From assembly GCA_047634635.1 (NCBI GenBank), contig JBLIIE010000006.1, positions 1 to 64,000 of the forward strand: a DNA stretch of 64,000 nucleotides, given 5' to 3'. Below are positions 17,699 through 27,000 of this stretch, piece by piece; the first letter of the stretch is position 1; each line of letters opens with the position of its first letter. Under the pieces are notes generated by a model that searched no databases, was not told where the DNA came from, and worked only from the letters and a program-made list of their open reading frames with translations. The translations under genes and the position numbers were made by a program. This DNA is from Granulosicoccus sp047634635. GTDB lineage: Bacteria; Pseudomonadota; Gammaproteobacteria; Granulosicoccales; Granulosicoccaceae.

Positions 17699-19198
17699 AT
17701 GCTCGAGATATTAGCGAACCTAACCTTATCCTGGTTCGACCTCTCGCTGATGCTGTTAACCGCCATTGGCACGCTGGCAGGTATTTATGTTGGCGCCATT
17801 CCTGGTCTATCGGTAACCATGGCCACCTCGATCCTAATCTCTTTTACGTTTCGTTGGGAGGTGAATGAAGCGCTGGCGTTGATTGCAGGCGTGTTTGTTG
17901 GTGGTGTCTATGGTGGATCAAGAACTGCTATCCTGCTTAACATTCCCGGCGCTCCTAGCGCAATTGCCACGGCGATCGAAGGCTACCCAATGGCTAAGCG
18001 TGGCGAAGCAGGAGAGGCCATCGGGTTAACCACAGTCATGTCAGTTATTGGCGGGTTCATAGGGATTTTTGCGTTGGCGTTATTCGCTCCAGTGATTGCT
18101 AGTTTCGCGATTCAATTTAACTCACGTGACTACCTTTTATTGGGCTTAATCGGCATCCTTTTGGTTGGTTCGTTGTCTGGTGAAAGCTTTGCCAAGGGAG
18201 CCTTTGCCGGTGCGCTTGGTGTTTTGATCGGTATGGTCGGTCTCGATCCAATGACGGCTGAAGGTCGTTTCACGTTCGGATCGATTACGCTTATGGGAGG
18301 GATTCCCTATGTGGCAGCCATGATTGGATTCTTCGGTGTTGCAGAAGCCTTTGTTCAACTTCACAACCTTCACCAACCGGCTGTAAAACAGAAGATTGAT
18401 CGGATAATTCCGAAATGGTCTGATGTGAAACGCTATTTATGGCTGGCTGTACGCAGTTCGGGTATCGGTACCATTATTGGTGCCTTACCGGGTACGGGGG
18501 GCGATATCGCAGCTCTATTGGCATATGATCAGGCTAAGCGCACAACTCCCGAACCGGAAGTACCATTTGGTGAAGGAGCTAAGGAAGGTTTAGTAGCTCC
18601 AGAGGCTGCCAATAACGCAGCTGTAGGTGGAGCCTTTGTACCGATGTTGACGCTGGGTATTCCTGGTGATGCGGTTACTGCTGTAATCATTGGAGCGTTG
18701 TTCATTCACGGTCTTAAACCAGGGCCTTTATTGTTAATAGAGACACCACATCTGTTCTGGTTTATTGTTGGCAATTTAGCGCTTGCCAATATATTTCTAC
18801 TTATTTTCGGCTTAACAGGCATTAAAATATTTACAAAAATTGTTGAGTGTCCCAAGGCGATACTTATCCCGCTTATTATCGTTTTCTCATCTGTGGGCAC
18901 GTATGCTATTCAGAACAACCCTGTGCATATTGCCTGGATGCTGGGCTTTGGCGTCGTGGGCTACTTCTTGAAGGTGTACGGTTTTCAAGTGGGACCGGTC
19001 ATATTAGGTGTCATCCTTGGCCCTATGATGGACTCTAACTATCGTCGAGCTATGCTCGGCGCTCGAGGAGATATAAGCACTTTTTTATGGAATTTCATCT
19101 CGCATCCTATCTCGTTGGTTTTGACCTTCAGCTTTCTTACTCTGCTAATTTCGCAAACCCCTTTGATCGGTTGGATTAAACGCCGATTTGGTGTTTAG
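17699..19198 (+). CDS. tctA: TctA-family large permease subunit of TTT transporter
   Basis: Twelve-or-so helix permease of the tripartite tricarboxylate transporter. The family motifs are present: GAIPGLSVTMATSILISFTF near the N-terminus, YGGSRTAILLNIPGAPSAIA and the second conserved loop GALPGTGGDIAALLAYDQAKR. Length 499 is typical. Forms the transport unit with TctB and TctC; substrate could be a di- or tricarboxylate or an aromatic acid, and is not readable from sequence. No terminator was recognised after it. Confidence 0.93.
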   Translation: MLEILANLTLSWFDLSLMLLTAIGTLAGIYVGAIPGLSVTMATSILISFTFRWEVNEALALIAGVFVGGVYGGSRTAILLNIPGAPSAIATAIEGYPMAKRGEAGEAIGLTTVMSVIGGFIGIFALALFAPVIASFAIQFNSRDYLLLGLIGILLVGSLSGESFAKGAFAGALGVLIGMVGLDPMTAEGRFTFGSITLMGGIPYVAAMIGFFGVAEAFVQLHNLHQPAVKQKIDRIIPKWSDVKRYLWLAVRSSGIGTIIGALPGTGGDIAALLAYDQAKRTTPEPEVPFGEGAKEGLVAPEAANNAAVGGAFVPMLTLGIPGDAVTAVIIGALFIHGLKPGPLLLIETPHLFWFIVGNLALANIFLLIFGLTGIKIFTKIVECPKAILIPLIIVFSSVGTYAIQNNPVHIAWMLGFGVVGYFLKVYGFQVGPVILGVILGPMMDSNYRRAMLGARGDISTFLWNFISHPISLVLTFSFLTLLISQTPLIGWIKRRFGV

Positions 19199-19339
19199 TT
19201 ACATAGCTAGGTTGTTGGGGGAAATGTTCAAGCGTAGAGCAGAGGTGCTGTATTTCTTCTATTGCAACGACAATCAGCACTACACCATCTGAAACTATCC
19301 ATTTGGAATTTCTTTGCCACTGATGTAGCTAGCATCACT

Positions 19340-19837
19340 TCAACGATTAAGAAGATTTTCGATTTTTAATCTGACACGTTCACGATAGCTTAAACGTTGA
19401 CTATATTGCTCTTCAATATATGCTAAGCAGCTCAGGTTGTATTGAGGTGTTTGCGTAGCGCCTTTCTTTGCGTTTGATTCTAGGCTGGTATTTGCATCAG
19501 GGGTCAGTAATTCTGCAATCGTCACATCGAACCTTTTATTGCTATTAGCCCACACCGGGTGATGCTCAGGCGGGCAATGTAGGCTGAACCAGTCATCTCT
19601 CCGGTTCTCTGGCATTTTGTACAAAGCCTTGCGTGTTGCTGGTTCAATCTCAAGACTAACAGTTAGACCATTATTGTTGGCCTCAAGTTTGACGACTTCA
19701 GATGTACTGCACAAAGCGCCGCTGCTGAAATAGTCTTCTAGTATCTCTAGCTTCGACAACTCCTCAGATGCCACGCTCGAACTGGTGACCAGTAGTAGAA
19801 CGGCAAAAGATCTATTAGATTTTTTTGCTATTTTCAT
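19340..19837 (-). CDS. Secreted hypothetical protein
   Basis: A 165-residue protein with a short signal peptide (KSNRSFAVLLLVTSSSVAS) and no recognised domain. It has four cysteines (ALCSTSEV, LHCPPEH, LSCLAYI), suggesting a periplasmic protein with possible disulfides, and a basic C-terminal helix (RERVRLKIENLLNR). It is convergent with tctA. Coding character and a clean signal peptide support it as real. Confidence 0.55.
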   Translation of the reverse strand: MKIAKKSNRSFAVLLLVTSSSVASEELSKLEILEDYFSSGALCSTSEVVKLEANNNGLTVSLEIEPATRKALYKMPENRRDDWFSLHCPPEHHPVWANSNKRFDVTIAELLTPDANTSLESNAKKGATQTPQYNLSCLAYIEEQYSQRLSYRERVRLKIENLLNR

Positions 19838-19937
19838 TGCAGATTATCACCTAATTCATGAATACCACTCTCGCACAAACCGTGCTCTCTGTGTCACCAA
19901 CGATCTAACTCATGGGCTAGATTAAGGACAATCTTTA

Positions 19938-20054
19938 ATGGAAGGCTGGAAAGTAGATGCCAACAATTTTGCTAGCACCTGTTGTGGTAACAAAGGTCAC
20001 GCTGAAACCACTTGTCGTCGCACTATCAACGAAGCAGTTGAAGTTGAAAGTTAG
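19938..20054 (+). CDS. Candidate 38-residue Cys/His miniprotein
   Basis: A very short ORF: ATG at 19938, stop TAG at 20052, with AAGGA nine bases upstream and a strong terminator 40 bases downstream. The peptide contains CCGNKGHAETTC, which fits the second half of a CCHC zinc knuckle (C-G-x-x-G-H-x4-C); the first cysteine pair position is occupied by Ser13, with Cys15 nearby. It lies between a secreted hypothetical gene and the T6SS operon, transcribed against both. It could also be part of a small RNA. Function unknown. Confidence 0.4.
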   Translation: MEGWKVDANNFASTCCGNKGHAETTCRRTINEAVEVES

Positions 20055-20093
20055 TGTTATGTGTTTTCAGCGATCATCGAGAAGCCCTGCCCC

Positions 20094-20127
20094 TGCTGAG
20101 TGGTTTCTTGCCACTCAGCACGCTTTT
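20094..20127 (+). terminator. Rho-independent terminator of the small plus-strand gene
   Basis: Perfect ten-base-pair stem TGCTGAGTGG / CCACTCAGCA with a seven-base loop, followed by CGCTTTT. The T-run is only on the plus-strand side, so it serves a plus-strand transcript and not the minus-strand T6SS operon. Confidence 0.65.
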
Positions 20128-20184
20128 CTGCAGGAGAATAAGTGTTTGCAAACGCTGAAAGGAAAAAAATCAGGCTGAACGTGT

Positions 20185-21441
20185 TTAGAGAACGTTTCGC
20201 ATGCGATCTAACTGTTGTGCCTGATCGGCCTGTTTACGTCTGATCTTACCCTGGAGGATGTTTATCTGTCCCATCAACTGAGAGAACTGCTGTACCGAGT
20301 TGCCAGTTGTAGTTTGAGTGACCGCAGGAGTGGGTGTGACTCTAGGAACTTCCGTCACCAAAGGGGCTTGTGTAACTCTGGGGATCTGCGTTACCACAGG
20401 GGCTCGTGTGACCGCTGGGGTTTGAGTAGCTATCTGTGTCGTGGTTGGCCTCACAGGTAAAGTTTCAATTTGAGCAGTGCGCACGGCTTGCTCATGCCGG
20501 ATTGGAATCTCTAACAGTTTGCTGGCAATCTTGGCGTTTACCAGCTGTTGCTCTGCCAGTTGTGAATTGCCCTGTTGAATGGATTGTTCACTTTGCCTTA
20601 GCAATTGCTTGGCATTGGCAAGCTTACGTTTTTCTGTTGTCAGATCATCGAGCGTGGCAGCGCTGATAGACGTGTTTACTGGTGCCCCGATGGCGGTGTA
20701 AAACTCGGATAAGGCATTGCGCGTTCTGCCGCCTGAAACCCCATCGGGAGAACCGACGTTGAAACCGAAGTCATTTAGAGTGGTCTGTACTTCAGCAACC
20801 AAGACTCTATAGGCGTTCCTGCGCTCTGCCACGGCGAGTTCTCCGGCTGTTGGCTGCACAATCACAGGAACAGTGGGTTGAACCGGAGGCAGTGTGGGCT
20901 GTGCAGTTGCAACAGCAGCAGGTGCTATGGGTGCCTGCTGACTTTCAAGTAGGGCCAGACGCGCACGTATTCGATCGCCATCCTCACTGGTCAGTTCCAG
21001 TCGTTTTTGGCATGCATTGATTGCTTCAGCCCCTGATTTGGTCAGGCATGCGATTTTCACAGCACCTTTGTCCAAAGAATCTTGATTTACTTTAGAGGAA
21101 CGAATGATCAATTTCTGTTCAGTAGACGCCGCGGCAATGATCTCCTGCAGCGATACCAGTCTTGAATTGCCTGGATGCAAACTCAACGCTTCATTTAGTG
21201 TTTTGCTGGCAAGTTCCTGTTGCCCATCCTGATACTGCGAGGACGCCAGCTTCCAGTAAATATCGACATTCCGGCTACCGCTATCAAGCACGCTCTTGCA
21301 AATACTCAAGGCATCAATCTGGCGCGCCGTCATACAATCACTGACTGATTGCGCATGCGTGCTCATCGAGTAACTCGTACAGGCCAATAGGAGTGTGGCC
21401 ATCTGGATGCCCTGGGCCAACGAGTGAATACTTGGCTTCAA
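20185..21441 (-). CDS. T6SS-linked periplasmic TPR/peptidoglycan-binding-like protein with T-x-x-P-x-V repeats
   Basis: Exported protein of 418 residues, last gene of the minus-strand T6SS operon. A signal peptide ends near THAQS; then a TPR-like stretch (VDIYWKLASSQYQDGQQELASKTLNEALSLHPGN compressed to ASKTLNEALSLHPGN), a proline-rich linker, a peptidoglycan-binding-like unit (VQTTLNDFGFNVGSPDGVSG, with GGRTRNALSEF), a helical region, six T-x-x-P-x-V repeats and a C-terminal coiled-coil-like tail. Its start overlaps the preceding lipoprotein gene by four bases. Possibly helps anchor the apparatus to the cell wall; this is inference. Confidence 0.65.
   Translation of the reverse strand: MKPSIHSLAQGIQMATLLLACTSYSMSTHAQSVSDCMTARQIDALSICKSVLDSGSRNVDIYWKLASSQYQDGQQELASKTLNEALSLHPGNSRLVSLQEIIAAASTEQKLIIRSSKVNQDSLDKGAVKIACLTKSGAEAINACQKRLELTSEDGDRIRARLALLESQQAPIAPAAVATAQPTLPPVQPTVPVIVQPTAGELAVAERRNAYRVLVAEVQTTLNDFGFNVGSPDGVSGGRTRNALSEFYTAIGAPVNTSISAATLDDLTTEKRKLANAKQLLRQSEQSIQQGNSQLAEQQLVNAKIASKLLEIPIRHEQAVRTAQIETLPVRPTTTQIATQTPAVTRAPVVTQIPRVTQAPLVTEVPRVTPTPAVTQTTTGNSVQQFSQLMGQINILQGKIRRKQADQAQQLDRMRNVL
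20320..20427 (-). repeat. 18-bp tandem repeats encoding T-x-x-P-x-V
   Basis: Six tandem copies of a hexapeptide (TQTPAV, TRAPVV, TQIPRV, TQAPLV, TEVPRV, TPTPAV) occupy residues 339-374 of the TPR protein, an 18-bp unit at DNA level. Likely an extended linker prone to length variation. Confidence 0.75.
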
Positions 21442-22208
21442 TATCCTGCACCGGCAGAACCTCGACTACTGCGCGATGCAAAGCCCCACTGGCCGTCTGG
21501 GAGCTTGACTAGGTTAAACAGATAGTAGGATTCAACGGTTTTGTAAGGGGGCTCTTCGCGCTCAACCATGGCTTCGATATCTTCCCTGAAATTGTACAGA
21601 CTGTAGCTGTCCAAAGAATCTGGGCCGCCTGCGATACGTTTCAGAGTTCGGACAATCTCCTCTGAGATAATCTCCATCTCTTCAATGTTTTGAGCCTTTG
21701 CACCGGCATTCAGAAATGCGAGCAATTCATCAGAGCGATCGATCAGATCCTGTGCTTTTACAACGTTCGCGGCCACTGTACGTTGGACATTAGTGCTGGC
21801 GTCCTCTACTTCACTGGCCAGCTGCAAATGAGTGATAGCTTCGGAGGCAGATTTGCGTAACCCATATTCGTTAGAGGGGATGCCACTAAGAAAACCCGGA
21901 TCTACGGCTATAGCTACGTCGTTCAGATACTTCTGGGCACGCTCCATGTCACCACCACGGGCGGCCTTTAGCATGAGCTCGCTACTTGCGGCCGCCTTGA
22001 TAGCAGCTAACTCTGCCGCTACCAGCAGGCCTTGCTTGTTGGGTGCTTGAGGCCAGCCTGTGATGGCATGTCCGATATGGATATGGGCGATAGTGGGTGC
22101 ATCCCGGCTGACCATACGGTTAACAAACGATCCGCAGGAGCCGAGCCCTAGCGAGATCAGGATGATCAATGGAATTTTGGCAAATACGTAGTGCTTAACT
22201 TTATTCAT
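21438..22208 (-). CDS. T6SS-linked hypothetical lipoprotein
   Basis: Lipoprotein of 256 residues: signal IPLIILISLGLGSCG with lipobox GSC, a conserved-looking HIHIGHAITGWPQAPNKQGL segment just after it, then a long, mostly helical body and a glycine/serine-rich end (RSSRGSAGAGY). No family name could be assigned. AGGTGA lies six bases before the ATG. It sits 127 bases after pppA and overlaps the next gene, so it probably belongs to the T6SS operon as an accessory envelope component. Confidence 0.65.
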   Translation of the reverse strand: MNKVKHYVFAKIPLIILISLGLGSCGSFVNRMVSRDAPTIAHIHIGHAITGWPQAPNKQGLLVAAELAAIKAAASSELMLKAARGGDMERAQKYLNDVAIAVDPGFLSGIPSNEYGLRKSASEAITHLQLASEVEDASTNVQRTVAANVVKAQDLIDRSDELLAFLNAGAKAQNIEEMEIISEEIVRTLKRIAGGPDSLDSYSLYNFREDIEAMVEREEPPYKTVESYYLFNLVKLPDGQWGFASRSSRGSAGAGY

Positions 22209-22335
22209 AGCAGATCACCTTTTCGACTAGACGACTTTACAACAGTATGTATTCTATTGCATACGATTAAGAAATACCGGTGCCGAACTGTGCACAGAAT
22301 TGGTAATGTTCCAGACGATAGTGTAACCCTTGGTA

Positions 22336-23049
22336 TCACGTGGAACCCTCACGGAGCCATACCAAGCCAATATTGTCCCGGGCGCCCCGATCTTGATACA
22401 TTTGTGCCAGCGCATTCAGTACCTGCTCACCCGAATCTGAGTCGAGCATGGCCTCGCGAATTTCTTCATCGCTCACCTCCTTATTAAGCCCGTCCGTGCA
22501 AATCAAAAAGGCGTCTCCAGCCTGAAGCTGATACCAGCAGTGTTCCAGCGCCAGTTGTGGTGCGCCTCCAATGGCCCCAGTCAGCATTTGCGAGTGTTCT
22601 GACAGGGCCCTTGGATACAGTAAAAGATCACGATCTTCTACTGCACACTGATGAGAATGATCACGTGTAAGCTCCATAAGCACATCACCTCTGAGGCGAT
22701 AAATGCGGCTGTCACCAGACCAGGTGCACAGGATGCTGGTTTGTCTGGCTTGCAGAGCTGCCACTGTGCAGCCAATGACGTCAGCCTGCTCGCTATCTGC
22801 CTTTTCAATCAATTGAGCGTTGCAGCTATCCAAGTCTGCAACCAAGCGTGCCTTGCAGATGCCCGCTCGTGGGGAAAAAATATAGTTTGAAAGGGTGCTG
22901 GTCACCAGTTGGCTGGCGTAGTCTCCACTGGAGTGGCCTCCCATTCCGTCAGCAACTAACCACAGGTTTTGCTCGTTAAGGTCAAGGATTGAGTCCTCGT
23001 TGAGGCTGCGAACCTTGCCGGTATCCGTATAACTGTTGCTCTGCCACAT
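22336..23049 (-). CDS. pppA: PP2C-type Ser/Thr phosphatase of the T6SS
   Basis: Manganese-dependent protein phosphatase that in other T6SSs reverses phosphorylation of the FHA protein. PP2C motifs are intact: VRSLNEDSIL, VADGMGGHSSGD (metal-binding Asp-Gly), CTWSGDSRIY, LTRDHSH and the C-terminal LICTDGLNKEVSDEEI and GARDNIGLVWL. Start taken at ATG 23049, with GGGAG eight bases upstream, giving a two-base gap from tagF; a start at 23064 would overlap tagF. The matching kinase PpkA is not encoded in the window. Confidence 0.93.
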   Translation of the reverse strand: MWQSNSYTDTGKVRSLNEDSILDLNEQNLWLVADGMGGHSSGDYASQLVTSTLSNYIFSPRAGICKARLVADLDSCNAQLIEKADSEQADVIGCTVAALQARQTSILCTWSGDSRIYRLRGDVLMELTRDHSHQCAVEDRDLLLYPRALSEHSQMLTGAIGGAPQLALEHCWYQLQAGDAFLICTDGLNKEVSDEEIREAMLDSDSGEQVLNALAQMYQDRGARDNIGLVWLREGST

Positions 23050-23051
23050 GA

Positions 23052-24098
23052 CTAGCGCTCCCAAGGCGCATCTGGCGCGTCGTCCTCGTCCAGTTCTAGA
23101 GGCTCTACGTCAGGTACGACCACGGCGCCAGTATCGGCAAAGTCGTCCAACGCAGCCCAATCGTTTGTGGAAGGTGCTTGTTCGATAACATCAGCGATTG
23201 GAATTTCCACCGTGTCTTGGGTGTCTGGCTGTTCTGATTGAATTGCGTCTACTGTTTGAGTCTCTGAATCCAGTGTGGCATCGAGTGATTGCTCTTGTGG
23301 AGGAGAATCGTCAGCCGCTATCGGAGATTCCGTTTCTGGATTTGCGGGTAGCGCCGCAACGAGTGGTAAGGGGGAGGGTAGCGTGTCTAAGTCGATATGA
23401 GCAGTCGAAGCGGCTTTCCAATCGCCGTTGAATAGTGCAAGACCTGCGTTATTAATAGGCAACCCAGCGTTGATCGCTGTGACCTCAACCGTACCACTCG
23501 CCATCCATAGACTGTATTCGCTGAGGGTCTGTTGCAGAACGGTATCGAGCAAGCTAGGCAGCGCCTGGCTTGAACTCAAAGCTCTTGACGACAAGACACT
23601 AATTGTTACATTATCACCTGTTTGACTGTCTGCGAGCGGCATCAGATTAGTAGTCATTGATGCAGGGACTCTGTGTCTATCGACCATCGAAGCTAACTCA
23701 CCCTGCAGATCATCGAAGTGGTATTCACTTGACAGCACACGTGTCATTAAGGCCTCTGCTTCATCGAACCAAAGAGCTTTTGTGGTTACGCTTACGCACG
23801 GCAACTCATGCTCTGGCAATGACATAGTCAGACAAAAAGGGAACCGTCGGCCCACTTTGTCCTGACTGGCTTTGAGTACGCCGATCCACGGAGTGACGCC
23901 AGCAATACCACTGGATAATACGAATCGATAAGAAGGTGCCTGGGCATACTGGTCAGGCCATGTCTGGCTCTGGCTTTCGCCGCTGATCATAACTTGCTGG
24001 AGCCAGTCGTCCCAGACTTTGACGAAGGACTGGGGCAGGTTGAAGCGTACAAAATCTCCGCGGTGCAGAGTCTTACCATAATAACCGAGCTGGTTCAC
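23052..24098 (-). CDS. tagF: T6SS-associated protein TagF
   Basis: TagF family protein, a post-translational repressor of T6SS assembly in Pseudomonas. The typical N-terminus is present: LGYYGKTLHRGDFVRFNLPQ and WDDWLQQVM, then APSYRFVLSSGIAGVTPWIGVLKASQDKVGRRFPF compressed to WIGVLKASQDKVGRRFPFCL. The C-terminal ~110 residues are acidic and low in complexity (QSEQPDTQD, LELDEDDAPDAPWER), longer than the conserved domain. Overlaps tssM by four bases and precedes pppA, the standard tagF-pppA order. Confidence 0.92.
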   Translation of the reverse strand: MNQLGYYGKTLHRGDFVRFNLPQSFVKVWDDWLQQVMISGESQSQTWPDQYAQAPSYRFVLSSGIAGVTPWIGVLKASQDKVGRRFPFCLTMSLPEHELPCVSVTTKALWFDEAEALMTRVLSSEYHFDDLQGELASMVDRHRVPASMTTNLMPLADSQTGDNVTISVLSSRALSSSQALPSLLDTVLQQTLSEYSLWMASGTVEVTAINAGLPINNAGLALFNGDWKAASTAHIDLDTLPSPLPLVAALPANPETESPIAADDSPPQEQSLDATLDSETQTVDAIQSEQPDTQDTVEIPIADVIEQAPSTNDWAALDDFADTGAVVVPDVEPLELDEDDAPDAPWER

Positions 24099-27000
24099 AG
24101 GCTCTCCGGTGCGCGAAAATTGCGCAATGCGATAGAATTCAATGGGTTGAAACTACTGGTAGCCAACGATAAGTTGACAGGTCTTCCACCGAAGCTATAG
24201 GTGACCTTGAGGCTGCCACCTTCGCTTGAACGTGTCCCTTGGTCGAACAGCCTTAATACAGACCAAGGGCCACTCAGACTGATGTTGGAAGGCGACCCCG
24301 GTACCACGGGCTCTACACGCAGGCTCACTTGAGTGTTATTTGTCTGGGAGGGCCAGCTGAAAGAGGTCACGCCTTTCACTGGTCCGTGAAAGTAGTCGGT
24401 ACGACTGCCACCAATATCCAGAAACAAGTGGTTGATGTCGGTGGACATTGTTAATTGCTGAGGTATCAGTTCAAAGCGGAAGGAGGGCAGATTACCGCCT
24501 TGGGAAAAGAACGTATTCTTGACATCATCTGCCAGTGCAAGTTGCTTAAGCGTATTGTCCGATAGGCACACGGACGATCCTGTACCTACCCAGGTCCATT
24601 GACGTGGTGTCTTTGAAACTTGCCCTGTGAGGTAGGTTGTGACGAACTTATCGACGACACCACCTGGTCCGAAAAACGCACCAAAGTCTGTTAATGCGAT
24701 ATCGGCGGAGCTTTTGCGATTGACTGGGTAGCGGCTTTGAATGGCTCGCTGGTAGTAAGGTAGCACATCAGTCTTCCAGGCGGCATCCAGTTGTTGGCAG
24801 AATCCTCCACCCACAACATCGCTGATCTCGTTAGTCAGGCCAGCAACTAGAGAGGCCATTGGTTCTGACAGTCGATCCGCCTTTAATGATATTTTCTGCA
24901 TGTTGATCGCAAGTTCGGCGCTGAGCTGTGTATTTACTGTGCCCACCGGGTTTTGTGCCATCGGCAAAAGCTGCAGGTTTAGCTCGGCTAACTGGTTCAG
25001 CGCAGTATCCAGAGCTGATGTGTTGCCCTCGGAACCTTCGACCAGCGCATGCAGTGTCGAAAATCGTATGGTCACGGGATCAAGCACAAGAGGCGCAGCT
25101 AAGGTCTTGGTCGGTGCGCTAAGCAAGGTGCCCAGCGCGTTCTCACGCAGTGTGCCCTTGGCTTCGTCGTCGCCTGATTCTGCTACAGGAGGACGCGTTA
25201 GCGTCGTCTGTTGACTGGCAACCACTAGAAAGTTTTTCAGTGGAGAGTCTGCATCTGAGATCAAGGCTACGAATTCGGATGCCTGTTGCAATCCATCGAC
25301 ATTTCGCATGGTCAGATTGCTAAACAACGTTTCCCATTGAGCAATGTAATCGTTGTAATACTGCTCGGTCACCGACGCTTTGAGTTGTTCTGGGGAAAGA
25401 GCCTGTCCAGCGGTGCTGGCATAAGGGCCAAGTACCCACGAGTCGTCTGCCAGTGTTTGGCTTATGTTCTGGCTTGCAGGCAGGAATACGTCGTTATAGC
25501 CCTCCAGTGAGAAGAAATTCTGCACACTCTGATCAAGAGATACGCCATCTTGACGCACAAACACACGGGGCAGTTCTGGCCCGACAATACTCGTCAATCT
25601 CTTAAATGAGTTGATATCACTCAAGGCAGTGTTGCGAATGCGGTTGTAGGCTCGTTGTGGTAGCGATGTATTAGCAGCGATCAATTGATATTGATTGATT
25701 AGTGAGTTGTCCAAAGGCCGCGGTAATCTGCGCGGTCGTTCTGTAAACAGCCTGGCCATGTGACTTTTCAACTCTGACCTGATTTGCCTTGATATCTCGC
25801 CTGGCAGGTTGGCATCGAAATCAAAGTTGAACCAACCGATAACCCCATCAGCTTCGAACCGGTCTCTTAATCCGATCATCTGGTAGGTTTTGAGTGCTTC
25901 GAAGAGGAACTCGCTGTTGTTGTTCTGTGCATGCATTTGATGCTCCAGCCGCACCATCAGACGCGGTAACAGGATTTCTAGTAATAGCTCGTTGTACTTG
26001 GAGCTGGCAAGATCACTAATCTTATCTCCTTGGAAGAGCCCGGCCCGTTTCATGACAAAGCCACCGCCTAGCTCACCTTCCTCATTAACTAATGCCAAAG
26101 TGCGTGCCTTGTTCAATACGGTGTTGACAGCGATTAGGTCGAGACTGTTTGCATCCAGTGTGTCGACTGCGCGCTGTAGGTCCTGTGTTGCTACCTCAAC
26201 GTCATCGATGAGGCTCTTGTTTTGTAAATAGCTGGCAGACCAGAATGTCAGCAGGCCAACAGCTACAGTGGCAACACCGGCAGCGGTTGCCCATTGCAGG
26301 AGTTTGAGTCGTTTTTCAGTTTTTAGATTTGTGCCTGCCAATCCGGATTCGCCGAATACAACATCGCTGAGCAAGCTGTGAATGAAGAAGCTTCGACCCT
26401 CACTGCTTTCTTGTGATGCTTGTGATTCACCGATACCAAAGCTTTGCGAAACGTTCTTGATAACCTGATCCAGTACCGAACCTGATTGTGTGGCGCTGGT
26501 GAAATACACGCCTCGAAACAACACTGGCTGCAGCAGTCGTGATTGGGCCGTAAGGCTTTTGATGAATACGTTAATACGCTGCTGGGCGAAGTTAAATTGC
26601 AACGGAAATCCGTATATATTTTCGCGATTTTTCTGACTAAGTTCGACATGCAATTTGCCTACGGCCTGCGAGCTGAGTTGTGCTGACAACGCTTCGATTC
26701 CGGACAACAGAGATGCAGTCGGGTCGGCTTCGTCTATCGCCAGTGTATGCCCCCATACTTGCTCTCTCTCGTTCTTGTCCATGCTTGCGAAATATTCAGA
26801 AAATCCTGCGAGCATGTCGCATTTGGTAAACATCAGGTATACCGGTGGTGCAATGCCTAGTTGGTTGTAGAGCTCTTCAATACGAGTTCGCAGCGTCTTA
26901 GCAACTTGTTCAAGTTCTGTGTCGTCGCCGGTAAGAATGTCCTCAATACTTAGGGCTAACAGCACACCGTTTATTGGGCGACGACTGCGCTTGTCTCGCA

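Noticed and set aside
19957..20178. 73-codon plus-strand ORF overlapping the tiny gene
   Set aside because: A strong terminator at 20094-20127 lies inside it, it has no ribosome site, and the other frame has the more protein-like peptide.
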